Positions 46,446 to 57,338 of a stretch of DNA of 64,000 nt are shown here, one piece after another. Made by a program: the position numbers and the translations under genes. Each line of letters begins with the position of its first letter. The stretch's first letter is position 1. The DNA is taken from assembly GCA_910591455.2 (NCBI GenBank), contig OU342814.1, forward strand, positions 16,425,303 to 16,489,302. Reading direction: 5' to 3'. The notes under the pieces are model-generated. The model was not told the origin of the DNA. It worked only from the letters and a program-made list of their open reading frames with translations, and searched no databases. Source of the stretch: Pholis gunnellus. Its lineage: Eukaryota; Chordata; Actinopteri; Perciformes; Pholidae.

Positions 46446-48215
46446 GGACTGCTGAGCTCTTGACGTCACGGACGAGTAGATCTCACGCCAACAGACGGAG
46501 ACTTTCTTTATTTGCACTAATTACTGGGACTCTGTAAGAGCTTTTGGACAGTCTGAAGTTTCACAGAGTTTCTAGTGAAAGGGGGCTGACATCCCACCTC
46601 GGTGCTACGCCTCTAAAAGGTGCTTTGTTGTCCTCACTCAGGTACCAATGAACTATTTATCTATTTAATTAATTTAACTGCGATATTACCAGTTTGTGCA
46701 CAGGACACTCGTCGAGAGTGATTTTTCCACACGGAAAAGTTCAGAAAAATGGTGTAACGGTGTAATCAAGAATATTTCTTTTGCATTCTTCGCTGATTTT
46801 TTATACTTGTTTTCTCAAACGAAATGCTGAAATATCGGATGTTTTTATAACCAGTTATAAGTTGCTTGAATATTTGAAGTGCAAAAAAAGTTTGTTTTGT
46901 GGCTAAAGTGAAGATAAAGGGAAATGGAGCACAACTCGGCAAATTGTCAGTGGAGCTTGTGGGCGAGTTATTTATTCAGTTTTTTTCATATTTTTATGAT
47001 GTATTCGATATCAAATACATCTTTTTCTATCCATATCTCCACGGTGCTGGAAAAAAAGAAAAGTCGATATTAATCAAATCTTTTTTTAAATCAAATACAG
47101 CGGACTCCAATTAAACTCCTCTCACTACGTTTTTATTGCGGGATTGATCCGATGAGCTCATTTCGCCGCCTCACAGTCGGGCTCTTCTATTCCCTTATAA
47201 ATTGAGGTTTTTTTTTTCGGCTAAGTACTTAACAGGAAAAGCACTTTCCACACATTTCAGGCTGGCTCTGACTCACTGCTCGGGGCATGTGTTGGACGCT
47301 CCACCTCCTGGTTCTGGCAGACGCTGCGGAGTCTCAACAGATTTGACAGACCCGAGTGTGTTCCAGAGAATTACACCAACAAGCAAACAGTTCAACATTA
47401 ACTCCGGTGTTTGTATGTTTCACAAAGCCGGATGACTTCAGCGCTGTGAGCTTTCCAAGCTTCCCCCCGACCGCGTCCAACAACACGTTTTAACCGTATC
47501 CATCTCGTCTCTTTGCCTTCGTAACATTCCATTTTGGTTTTGTATGCGTTTGACATTCTTGAAACTCTGAGATTATTTATGCATTCACAGCATAGTTCAT
47601 CAGATTCATTGCTCCTTGCGTTTGGCAATTCCCTTGAAGTTGTCTGTTGTTGATTTGCTGTTGTTGTACAAGGAGGGATTCATCTGGTTGAAATCATTTA
47701 CAGCGCACTGCTTTGCTCCGTGTCAGTGTTCACTTTGGATAATGCATTTTATATCTGAAGTGTGTCCGAACGCAGCGCTTATCTTTCTCACCGCCGCAGA
47801 ACGACGAGACCTGCGTTGCATTCGTGTACAGAAGTAATGCTTCTCTGGTTTCGGAAGTGTTTCGGAGTAACTGCTCTCCGCTGGAAAATGTTAGTGCCGT
47901 GTCGATTAGTCCTTCAATGTTTATTCCATTTGTAAAACAATCCTAAATGTGTCGTGTTTATTTACATCACTGTAACCTGCTTAAGCCATTGTAAAGAGTA
48001 AATATTGTGTGTTATCATTTTTCTTTATTTCTTTTCCTTGTTTTCATAAGCACAGTAATATAAGAACTGCTTTGAGGTTGTGCTGATGAAAACATGACTT
48101 TGAAGATTTCAATAATAACTATAACTTGTAAGCCAGAGACGAATGTTTGAACTGAGAGATTTTATTGATGAAGTCGGAGCCAAATAAAAATCCCTTTATG
48201 GCTGTTTATAACAAG
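46446..48215 (+). other. adam12: adam12 probable 3' UTR
   Basis: About 1.77 kb from the stop codon to just past a canonical AATAAA at 48183-48188. AT-rich, no open frame of note, no splice signals needed. A weaker ATTAAA at 47110-47115 could give a shorter form. The extent is inferred. Confidence 0.6.
48183..48188 (+). terminator. poly(A) signal AATAAA, likely adam12
   Basis: Canonical hexamer followed by a GT/T-rich stretch (acaagttgttttaattgc) about 25 bp downstream, as expected for a cleavage site. It is the only canonical plus-strand hexamer I saw between the adam12 stop and dhx32 at a sensible distance. Confidence 0.6.
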
Positions 48216-48599
48216 TTGTTTTAATTGCATCCTCACTTTGATTTTTTAAGTTATTAAAAAATAACTTCAAAAAGAAAATAGCTTTAGAGAAACTTTTTAA
48301 AACCATAAGTCGCTGTTAAGGAGATAAATAAGGGTTCATAAGAAAAACATTTTCACCATTCGATGAGCATGAATAATTAACTGATGACATTCTTTGTTGT
48401 TGTTTGTTTGTTTTCTGGCCTCTGAGGGGAGGAGTGTGCCTAAAGCGCCGTCTGCAAAGTGCAACCCACCTCACAAGAAAGCCACCAAAGAGTCACCATG
48501 ACAAACCAAAACAACAATAAAACTAAGAGGCTTTGCTCATCCTTTCCTTTAGCAGCAGCCAATAAACACTCATACGTGTCATTTTGCCCAATGAAAGTA

Positions 48600-48607
48600 T
48601 TACGTCA
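48600..48607. promoter_or_regulatory. CRE/ATF-like site TTACGTCA
   Basis: TTACGTCA is the reverse complement of TGACGTAA, a common variant of the CREB/ATF element. It lies 12 bp after a CCAAT-type box and about 1 kb upstream of the dhx32 ATG. It could mark an upstream promoter with a non-coding first exon. Confidence 0.3.
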
Positions 48608-49380
48608 TTCTTTACACGAGGGTCCGCTCTGCCGTCAGACGGAGCAGACCACCATGGCTGTTCAACACTGCCACCTGCCGGACAACACTGGTCATTACAA
48701 AACCTGAAGCGCTTCCCTCTTTAATCTTGTCTTAATGTTCTGCCTCAAACCACGCGGTGAAGACGCCCTTCAGTCCTGATTAAGGAGCGGCTCCCCCGCT
48801 TGTTAACTTGGACCGTTACTGGGAAAGAATACTAACACAGGAAGACCCGTGACCTCTAAACTGTGACTTAAAGAACATGACGGGACCAAAAGAAATGATC
48901 CATATTAATGTCTGGAAGCAACTAAAAACAGTCCGATTGTTTTAAAAGCAACCAAAACGAAACAAGTCTGTGACATTTTTGGTAAATGTGCTTATTATAT
49001 GCTGTCTTTCGTAGCGTTAGAGGAAAGTATTTAACTGCTAAAGCACTCTCATGTCTGTGCGGTAAGTAGAAGTATTTGATACCGAAGGACTTTCTGTTCA
49101 GTGATTCTACTATTGAAAAGCTGCAGGCTTCTGTTAGTGCAGTAACACTGCTTGTGCTAAACTCTTAGTTTTACAGGTCTTCATTTTCTGTTCTTGGCTG
49201 TGGAAATGAATGATCTCAGTTTGTCAACCGCTGAGATAATTATATTCTTAATCACTAAATTAAACAACAGTTGTTAAATAAATGTGTTTTATGTACAGCT
49301 TGTGGGCCTTGCATGTGAGCCAGTTCTCATTGTAAACATCAGACCCTGCTGAGCCTGCCCATCTATCTCTGTTGTCACAC

Positions 49381-49382
<2 letters not shown>

Positions 49383-49443
<61 letters not shown>
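49383..49443. repeat. (GT)30 microsatellite upstream of dhx32
   Basis: 61 bp of perfect GT, ending 194 bp before the dhx32 start codon. It is Z-DNA-prone and probably length-polymorphic. Confidence 0.97.
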
Positions 49444-49447
<4 letters not shown>

Positions 49448-49637
49448 CCACTTCTATGGGATTAGTGGCCACATGACAACACTGGGCTGGCCGCCTAGAG
49501 AGCCTTTCATTTGGCTTCACTTGCAGAGGCCGTCTGTGTGCCGTCCAACCCTCCGCTGAGAGCTGGAGGTTTCCAGACTTCATTTCCTTGGATCTGTCGA
49601 GGAAGTTTTAACCGGACGGACTGGGAGCCCACTTGTC

Positions 49638-49904
49638 ATGGCGCAGGACATTACCAGTTTAACTGGAGAGGATTATTTTGAAGGGAAAGACACGGACGCT
49701 TTGAGTCCGGGGGACAGAGAATGTGAAGACATTTTGGAGCTTAATCAGTTTGATGGACTGCCTTATTCCTCCAGGTTTTACAAATTGCTCAGAGAAAGGA
49801 AAGAGCTGCCAGTGTGGAGAGCAAAGTGTGAATTCATGGACACTTTGGCCAAAGGACGGTTTGTCATTGTCAGTGGCTCTGCCAAAACTGGGAGAAGTTC
49901 TCAA
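49638..49904 (+). CDS. dhx32: dhx32 exon 1 (start, motif I)
   Basis: 267 bp, 89 whole codons from the ATG. It contains LELNQFDGLPYSSRFYKLL and motif I, GSAKTGRSSQ (80-89). The codon at 49893-49895 is AGA (Arg86) where helicases have lysine. Confidence 0.94.
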
Positions 49905-52900
49905 GTGAGTACCGTGGGGCATTGGACACTTTAGATTGCACTGCCATGGAAAATATTGCAAAATTTAATCACGCAAAAGGGACACGTTCAAACCCACTTT
50001 TTAATCTACTTATATTTTGGGAGGCATCTGTCATGTAAACAACTTATCTGCACTCTTATTTTGAAACAGATTCCCCAGTGGTGTGCCGAATTCTGCCTGT
50101 CAGTCCAGTTCCAGCACGGCATGGTGGTTTGTACCCAGACTCACTCGCAGCAGGCGGTAGATCTCGCCTTGAGAGTGGCCGATGAGATGGACGTCAACAT
50201 TGGTCATGAAGTCGGGTACAGCATCCCTTTGGAAACGTGCTCCACTAATGACACGGTCCTCAGGTACGGTGAAGCGGCAATTCTTACTTCCCAAAAGATA
50301 GTTTCTCTATCTGGTTCTTTCTCTCCCCCTTTTCGTGAGGGGTTTCAATAAAGCACTGTCATGACACACACAGAGCTAAATCACCCCGCCTTTTCTTCTT
50401 CACAAGACAGAAGTGAACAAAAGGCCTGAGGGGGGGCTCTTTTCAGGGACTCCTCCACAGCTGCCCCGGCTCCCTGTCTGCCCATATGTCACAGTCCCTC
50501 ATGTGGGTCCCTCATAAGTCAGCTGGGGAACAAAGAAACTCGGCACACAAAAATCAAATGAACTGGCAGCCGGCAAGTACGAAAGGATCCACTCCTCAGA
50601 CTGATTATCAGAGTAAATTACACTAATAGGGGCAAAGCTGAAGTGTAGACAAAGTGCCTTTCATTAAAATGCCATTCTGAGGTTCCTCTCTTTCAGCACA
50701 GAGGCTTACAATTCAAGAAACTGAGTATTTATTTCAGGCTATAATGAGTTTGGAACACAGCTGTTTGCTCCCTCCTAATGTGAAGCGTCATTTTGTCTCC
50801 CCCACAGGTACTGCACAGATGTCATGCTCCTGAGGGAGATGATGTCAGACCCTTTGCTCGAGCGCTACGGCGTGGTGGTCGTGGACCAGGCCCACCAGAG
50901 GACCGTAGCCACCGATGTGCTCCGGGGTCTGCTGAAGGACATTGCCCTGCAGAGGCCGGAGCTCCGCGTGGTCCTCCTTACAGCCGTTGAACCGGGCCCA
51001 AAGCAGCTGGCCCATTTCACCGGGTCAGCGGCGCCTCTGATTCGCCTGGAGAGCCCGGGTGCAGGGGAGGTGGTGCACAGCAGCACGGGTGACAGCTACT
51101 TCTGCTCGGCCCTCCGTCTGGTGCTGGAGATCCACCGCTCTCGGGAGGAAGGAGATGTGGTTGTGTTTCTGGTGACGACGCAGGTAAAACAACGCAGCAC
51201 TGCCTGATGGAATCAGCAGTCGTGAGTATATGTCTTTCTCTGACTTTCTCCTTTTCTTTTACTCTCCACCAGGAGATAGATCTGGCCCATGATATCCTGT
51301 GTCATGAGGGGCACAGCTTACCCCCTGATCTGGGCGAGCTCCTGCCCGTTGCTGTGCACCCTGGCCAGCCTGGGAATCTACCAATCATGGGGGAGGAGGA
51401 GGAGACGGGACTGACCCGCAGAGTATTCCTCACATCCAGTCCAAACGAGGACTTCTTCTGGGCTGCTAGCTCAATACGCTTTGTCATTGATGCCGGGCTT
51501 GGGAAAAGATATGTAAGTTAGTCCCGATTTGTTCTCAGGTTATAAATATGACTGCTTAGGTAGAAACCCAACAGAAGTAGGCATGTAGGTTTTAGGGTTC
51601 CCCCACAATGATGCAGAATAAAACAACTCACCACGTTGAGCTAAAAGGACATAATTACTCTTGTTTAGTTTTGTTTTTAAACTGCAGCTGGTAAATGTAA
51701 TTAGTGACATCCGATCACTGTACATAATCAAGCTCAACAGACTGTGATGCTGTTGCAGGTTTACAACCCCAGGATCAGAACAAACTCGGTCATCATTCAG
51801 TCGATCAGCACGAGTCAAGCCAAGAGTCGCAAACAGCTGACCGGTCCAACAGGTGAGGACTTTGAGAAACACTTTCGGATGCAAATCTCTGGCAGCTGTC
51901 CTGTCTAAAAAAAAGATCTCTCTTCCATGCAGGCAAGTGTTTTTGTCTGTACCCAGAGGACAGACAGCTTCCCATCGAGATTCGCCCACATGTGGTGGAG
52001 TCTGACATCTCTTCCACGGTGCTCTTCTTGAAGAGGATGGAGATTGCTGGACTGGGCCACTGTGACTTCATCGACAGGCCGGGTGAGATTCACAAAAAAA
52101 GCGACTGAATAAACAGAGAGAATATTTTTAAGCCGGTGGTGTTTCCCATCCCAAACATCCCCTCATCCTCGGTGATAATGAGGTGAATTTTGGTTTCAGC
52201 CACTCCGTTCCCTTTTGTTGCAACACAGGACCTTCTTTTTATTGGTAGGCAGTGAGCCGTGCCTCAGCTGAACTGACAGCTCCTGTTCTGCGAGCATCCT
52301 TTTAGAGCTGACCCGCTTCCCTGTGCTTTTGTTCCCCCGGATTTATTCACCCTCACTACCACACACACACACACACACACACTGAGCACTCCCATTAGTT
52401 GATTAGAGCATAAACGTTGTGTTGCTCTGTGGGAGTGAAGATGATAATAGAGAGACTCTAAGGTGGATTTAATTCTCTCTCTCTGTGTGTCCATGTATCT
52501 TTGTTTCACTGCGATGTTCATGGAAAAGCATGTTTTTTGTGCAAAGCCAGAATAGAAAAATCTAATTTGTACCATGACATAGTTTTCATTTTGCATAGTG
52601 ATGCATGGCAGATGTTGGTGGGGATTATAAAATCCTAATCTTCTGCTGCCTTTTTACCCATGCGTGCCCACCAGGGTGCCAGTATACTGTGTAGGGGATT
52701 GTCCCTGGGGGTCACCACTTTAGCTGACAGTTTAGACAGCATGAAAACTGAAAAATAATCCAGTGTTAGACAACGTATATCTGTATGTACCTAATAATCT
52801 CCTAGTGTAAAAACTAGACATTAATAAATACATGTACTGGTTATTGGCAGGATTTGGTTCTCAGTTTAACAAAGATTACATTGTGTCAACAAAAAAGAAC

Positions 52901-53400
52901 AATGTATAATCTAAAAACCTTTCCAACCCAGATCCGGAAGGCCTAATGCAGGCTTTGGAGGAGCTCGACTACCTTGCAGCTCTGGATGATGATGGGAACC
53001 TGTCTGAGATGGGCATCATCATGTCCGAGTTCCCCTTGGAGCCCCAAATGGCCAAAACTCTGCTCGCTTCCTGTGAGTTTGACTGTGTCAGCGAGGTGGT
53101 CATTGCCGCTGCCATGCTAACAGGTAACGTGTTGTACTGCCGTTTAGACAAATATCTGTTAGTATATAGTAAACAGTCGTTTTTTTTACTGTTTCTAAAC
53201 GTCACATTTATCCGGTTGTTCTTTTTTTAGCACCAACTTGCTTCTCGGTTCCCTCTGCGGAGCTGAAGCCAGAGGTGACCCAGGGCCGCATGAAGCTCCA
53301 GCACCCGGAGGGAGACCACTTCACCCTCATCAATATCTACAGGGCCTTTAAACAGTGCCAGCAGGATCCATGTGAGTTTAGAGAGCATCACCTGCATGAA

Positions 53401-53436
<36 letters not shown>

Positions 53437-55236
53437 TGCTGCAAAGAGTGAATGAAGAAAAATCATCGGAACGTTTAGCAAAACAGGCCTTAAAACATTA
53501 TATTGAAGGTCGTACTTGAAATCATCTTGATTTTTATAGATTATTGTCCCATTGATTGTCCCACGCTGCGTCCCTATACTCATCTCCTTGGCTCTGTCCT
53601 CTCCCCTTGTCAGACTGTGATGTGGAGAAGTGGTGTCAGGATCTCTACCTGGACCACGCTGCTCTGCTGATGGCTGACGCTCTTCGCGCCGAGCTAATCG
53701 ACACCCTGAAGAGGATCGAGCTGCCCATCTCGGCGCCCGCCTTCGGTTCACGAAACAACACCCTGAACATTAAGAGAGCCCTGCTGGCGGGTTTCTTCAT
53801 GCAGGTCAGAAAACGCAACTTTATGAAAACACGATAGAATTATTAGATCAAGATTAACCGCTTAAAACATTTAATCTTACATCAAACACACAGAGTCACA
53901 ATGACTCTTAAAGGCCATTAAACTCATCTTAGTGGAACTAATGCAACAATGTGGAGTGTGTTTTAATCACGTTCCCACTATTAATCAATAAAGAATATGA
54001 TGTTATTGAGATATTATTGTATTTCTGTTCATTTAGTAATGTATGTGATTAAAAAGACATTTTTTGTCGTTGCACTTAAATCGACACTTCCACTTCTCTC
54101 CACAACTGTTTTCAGTATTTCAACCTTTTTTATTTTGGCAGCAAGTACATTTTCTCAAGGCTAAATGAGTATACCTACAGTATATCAGTATATCAGTAGA
54201 GTGACTCCAGTCCCTTTGGTGGAAATCCATCCAACTGTGCCTGACTGTGATTTCCCTTAGGTGGCGCGGGATGTGGATGGATCAGGGAACTACTTCATTC
54301 TGACCCATAAGCATGTGGCACAGATCCATCCTCTGTCTGGCTACGGAGCCAAGAGCCCCAAGCTGGGCCTGCCTGAGTGGGTGCTGTTCCACGAGCACTC
54401 CTTCTCTGAGGACAACTGCCTCCGCACTGCCACCCACATAACACCAGAGGAGTAAGTCCTTCAAGTTGATATTATGTGTTTTGTGTATTTTAAACTAAGC
54501 ACTTGTTTTGCGATCACATAACTGGCATTCTTGTTAACTAGACTGGAGTCCCCTGTTGCTCTAAAAGAACCCGGTAGACCACCCCTCGTATTTTCACATT
54601 TAAAGAAGCTTAAAAGTAATCAGACAGACTCGTTCCCGATCCCTTTTTGGTCCAGATGTAAAGCCCCAGTTCAGCAGAGACTAGTCATGCTGGTTGTGCA
54701 GGGAGGTATCCTAATCCCGTTCTCAAGTATCAGCTGGTTGGAGGGGATTATGGATGGCACAGATCCCTGGGAATGAAGAGCTGCAGCTTAAGGGAGGAAG
54801 AGAAAGCTCTGCAGCCTTTGTCATGCTCTGTAAGGTTCCACATCTTGAAATGTATACCCGTTCATTGCGGTTCATATAGCGTGAGGAGCAGATATTGTGA
54901 GTATCTGTTAGTGATGTAAGTCTTTCCTCCAACAAAAATGTGTCATTCCAAACTCGCCCAAATTGAAAACGAGATTAGTTCAGTTGCATTCAACACAACA
55001 ATGTTTTTTTGACTGTGCTTTTGACAATCAAACAACAATGTCCTCTCCTCCCCTCTCCTAGGTTCGTTCAGATGGCACCACAGTACTTTTTCTACAATCT
55101 ACCGCCTAGTGAGAGCAAAGACATCCTCCAAAACATTTTCAACCACGGAGCTCCTCGCTACCAAGAGGAGAAACCTCCAACCTCACCAGACGAAGCCCAG
55201 GAGGACCAGACTTCTGACCGCTGTGTCATACAATGA
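49638..55236 (+). CDS. dhx32: dhx32 (DEAH-box-like helicase 32), complete, 11 coding exons
   Basis: DHX32 is a nuclear/mitochondrial DEAH-box-family protein implicated in lymphocyte and RNA-processing functions; its activity is uncertain. Exons: 49638-49904, 50070-50263, 50808-51183, 51273-51512, 51759-51852, 51933-52082, 52932-53123, 53231-53371, 53614-53804, 54261-54451, 55062-55236. They join in frame into 736 residues (the human protein is 743). Residues 36-50 (NQFDGLPYSSRFYKL) and the C-terminal half, including EGLMQALEELDYLAALDDDG, FDCVSEVV, the OB-fold region NTLNIKRALLAGFFMQVARD and LPPSESKDIL, identify it. Motif I is GSAKTGRSSQ with Arg86 where the Walker A lysine should be, and motif II is DQAH (180-183), not DEAH. 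The ATG at 49638 has G at -3 and +4. Next gene edrf1 is convergent. Confidence 0.96.
50070..50263 (+). CDS. dhx32: dhx32 exon 2
   Basis: 194 bp: 64 codons plus two bases. It encodes IPQWCAEFCLS, VCTQTHSQQAV and RVADEMDVNIGHEVGYSIP, corresponding to helicase motifs Ia and Ib. Confidence 0.95.
50808..51183 (+). CDS. dhx32: dhx32 exon 3 (motif II, degenerate)
   Basis: 376 bp completing an Arg codon and ending in phase 0. It encodes YGVVVVDQAHQRTVATD, so motif II is DQAH (50884-50895) with Gln for the catalytic Glu. The region after LRVVLLTAVEPG lacks the SAT of motif III. Confidence 0.95.
51273..51512 (+). CDS. dhx32: dhx32 exon 4
   Basis: 240 bp, 80 whole codons. It covers the start of the second RecA-like domain: LPPDLGELLPVAVHPGQPG, the acidic EEEETG, RRVFLTSSPNEDFF and SIRFVIDAGLGKRY, matching the motif V region. 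Confidence 0.93.
51759..51852 (+). CDS. dhx32: dhx32 exon 5
   Basis: 94 bp: 31 codons plus one base. It encodes VYNPRIRTNSVIIQSISTSQ and AKSRKQ, the motif VI region. DEAH helicases normally have QRxGRAGR after the SQA; here QAKSRKQLTGPTG replaces it, as in mammalian DHX32. Confidence 0.92.
51933..52082 (+). CDS. dhx32: dhx32 exon 6
   Basis: 150 bp after an 80 bp intron. It encodes KCFCLYPEDRQLP, ESDISSTVLFLKRMEIAGLG and HCDFIDRP, the hinge to the winged-helix/ratchet region. Confidence 0.93.
52932..53123 (+). CDS. dhx32: dhx32 exon 7
   Basis: 192 bp. It encodes EGLMQALEELDYLAALDDDG, LSEMGIIMSEFPLEP and LLASCEFDCVSEVV, the DEAH-family winged-helix and ratchet (HA2) domain. Confidence 0.95.
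53231..53371 (+). CDS. dhx32: dhx32 exon 8
   Basis: 141 bp. It encodes PTCFSVPSAELKPEVTQG, KLQHPEGDHFTLINIYRAF and KQCQQDP, matching the 'HPEGDHFTLI' signature of DHX32 and DHX15-type helicases. Confidence 0.94.
53403..53434. repeat. (CA)16 microsatellite
   Basis: 32 bp of perfect CA in the dhx32 intron, 31 bp after the exon 8 donor. Confidence 0.95.
53614..53804 (+). CDS. dhx32: dhx32 exon 9
   Basis: 191 bp. It encodes DVEKWCQDLYLDHAALLMAD, LKRIELPISAPAFGSRNNT and LNIKRALLAGFFMQ, entering the OB-fold domain. Confidence 0.95.
54261..54451 (+). CDS. dhx32: dhx32 exon 10
   Basis: 191 bp: 63 codons plus two bases. It encodes VARDVDGSGNYFILTHKHVA, IHPLSGYGAKSPK and LPEWVLFHEHSFSEDN, the OB-fold domain. 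Confidence 0.95.
55062..55236 (+). CDS. dhx32: dhx32 exon 11 (C-terminus and stop)
   Basis: 175 bp ending in TGA at 55234-55236. It encodes FVQMAPQYFFYNLPPSESKD and a variable acidic tail ending DRCVIQ, comparable with RCTLQ in human as I recall. Confidence 0.95.
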
Positions 55237-56449
55237 CTAACTGACCCATTGTTCCCCGTGATTGTGATGAAATAACCAGTAGGACGTTTTGCACTATATT
55301 GCACAGCAGCACAATTTCAATTAGTATAATTGAAATTATATTTTGATTTGTTTTTTTAGGAGTCATTTCCTCCGTCTGTGCCCTCCTTTTGTGTCAGAAT
55401 ACCATGTTGTTTAATAGTTTTACAAAGCGCACTAATATATGAAATGAAAACAATAACTGTTGTTCTTATCTTGATTTTCAGTTCCCGGTTATTTATTTAT
55501 CCACCGATTCATCAGAAAAATCTGGGTACTAAATTGTTAAATGAACAGGGTGAAGGATTTGGCGGCATCTTGCAGATTACAACTAAAACGTATCCCGTGT
55601 GCCAAGCGTGTAGGAGAACCACAGTGGCCCACGCAAACACGCGAATGGCCCTATGTAGAACCAGTGTTTGGTTTGTCCGTTCTGGGCTACTGTAGAAACG
55701 GGGTTTCTTGAAGAGGACCCACACTGTATGTAGATACAAATGGCTCATTCTAAGGTAACAAAGGTGAAGTAAACTTATGGATATTCTATCCCATTTCTGC
55801 CAATAGATCCCCTGAATGCTACACACTGTTCCTTTAAGGATGATTTCTCATTCTTTAAAATATCTAAATGTATTCTACTCAAGCGAGGTTTATTATTTAG
55901 GATCACAGTCCCTTTAAATATGTAATGATTCTGTGGCTGCTTCTCACATATTCACCCACAGCACCGAGGGTCCAGTCTGATTAATGAGGTGCAGGGACAG
56001 TTTGGGCCCACCTGCAGCTCCATCTGGTGCGGATACAGTTCAGTAGCAGTGAGGTGACCTAATTCACTGACACCACATTGAAAACATCATTCCCCCTCTC
56101 CAGTGACCCGGGCTGAGTGGTGACCAAGAACCAATGCCAGAACCCACAGGGTACAGTGTCGCCTGACCCACTTAAAGTCTTTTACAAACTGTCTTTTCGA
56201 GGCGAACCAGCTGTTCGCAATATGTTTTGAGATAAGTTAGTAGATGTCTAAGTGTCAGGATAAATGAACTGAAATAATAGTCCAATATGTCAGATCACAA
56301 TGTACATTTATTATCCAAAGATATGTTTACCTAAACTAAAAGCTAGTCAGATAAGTGTCCTATTAGCACAAGGGCACCGTAGCGTTGTGTGATGCTTTAG
56401 GAGAAAGCTACAATATCTTCAGGGTGACGGTACATCAGCAGCAATACGG
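55237..56449. other. tail-to-tail region: dhx32 3' UTR approaching edrf1 3' UTR
   Basis: 1.2 kb after the dhx32 stop. No clear AATAAA on the plus strand was found close to it; weak variants (AATATA about 55435, AGTAAA about 55768) are possible. A minus-strand AATAAA also exists at 56307-56312. No remnant of MMP21, UROS or BCCIP was seen. Confidence 0.45.
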
Positions 56450-57163
56450 CACATAAAATGTAAAAAAAACTTTATTTTCACATCACAGCAAACCATGCCG
56501 ATATAAACCTAGATTTATACATACAGCCATGTGGACAAAGGAGCATCTGAGCCTTGCATTAAATGTTGCCAAACAATTGCACACTTGTTTTGGAAAAGGA
56601 CGTAACTCGTTTGATCTCGTTTCAACTTGTCAGCCATCAATCACACTTCAATCTATTATATTCACAGCATTACTGGTATTATTGAATATCAAAAACACCA
56701 ATTATATTCAGATTAATCATCATCTTTGTGAGCATGTGCTAAACGATCGATCTCTTGAGCCCCCGTGCGTAGAAGTCATATGTGATCATACCATCTTTGA
56801 AATCTTATGCCGTATGTTTTAGCTTTGTAGAAAAATGAGGCAACCCGGGTGATGTTTGGTACAGTCGACAACAAATCCTACACATAGGAGCTTAACATGT
56901 GACCCATAACTGCTTAAGCAATAAGAAAATTAAATAACATCTTCTGAATTTACAACTCTTTTCACAAAAATGTACAATTCAAAACCTGTGATGCAAATGT
57001 TAGAAAAAGATGAGCTCAATTTTTAAAGGCGCAGGAGGTGAATTTAGCTTTGAAACTGTAATTCATAGAAAGACGGTGTTGCCTGAGCATGTGCCTGTAA
57101 ATAATGTTGCCTACAAATCATCGTTTTCCGTCACAGCATTTCTGAGAAGACGGTTGTTAAGTC
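56450..57163 (-). other. edrf1: edrf1 probable 3' UTR
   Basis: About 0.7 kb after the edrf1 stop, ending shortly past a minus-strand AATAAA (56471-56476 on the plus strand as TTTATT). AT-rich and without conserved coding frames. The end is inferred. Confidence 0.5.
56471..56476 (-). terminator. poly(A) signal AATAAA, likely edrf1
   Basis: TTTATT on the plus strand is AATAAA on the minus strand, 0.69 kb after the edrf1 stop. A second copy lies at 56307-56312 and would give a slightly longer 3' UTR. Confidence 0.5.
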
Positions 57164-57338
57164 TTAAGGTCTTGGAGTTAAGGTCTTGAGCGTGTCGTCA
57201 CTTCCTGTTTGTGGGGTCAGCTGCTGCAGCAGCTCTATGTGGAGCTCGACGCGGCTGAGGAGAGGTGCGTTTTTCTCAGCTCGCAGCAGCTTGGAATACA
57301 CATTCCTGTAGGTTTTCAACAGCTCCTCATCCTTATTG
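57164..57338 (-). CDS. edrf1: edrf1 in-window exon 22 (C-terminus and stop)
   Basis: 175 bp completing a Ser codon: NKDEELLKTYRNVYSKLLRA, then LLSRVELHIELLQQL and a divergent tail ending LTPRP before TAA at 57164-57166. Confidence 0.92.

Larger units (their letters stand above)
48216..49637 (+). other. intergenic region and dhx32 upstream/5' UTR
   Basis: 1.4 kb between the likely adam12 end and the dhx32 start codon. It contains CCAAT-type boxes (about 48558 and 48588), a CREB/ATF-like TTACGTCA (48600-48607) and a long GT repeat (49383-49443). A 17-codon frame with a good start context begins at 48654. I could not place a transcription start or a non-coding first exon. Confidence 0.5.

Noticed and set aside
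51540..51989. 149-codon minus-strand open frame across dhx32 exons 5-6
   Set aside because: Antisense to proven coding exons and their introns, with no recognisable protein.
53227..53751. 174-codon minus-strand open frame over dhx32 exons 8-9
   Set aside because: It overlaps real plus-strand exons and translates a CA repeat as a poly-Cys/Val run; no domain or splice support. It is a shadow of dhx32.
46446..57163. FANK1, BCCIP, UROS or MMP21 exons between the genes
   Set aside because: I looked for them because human synteny predicts them, and recognised no matching peptide in either gap.
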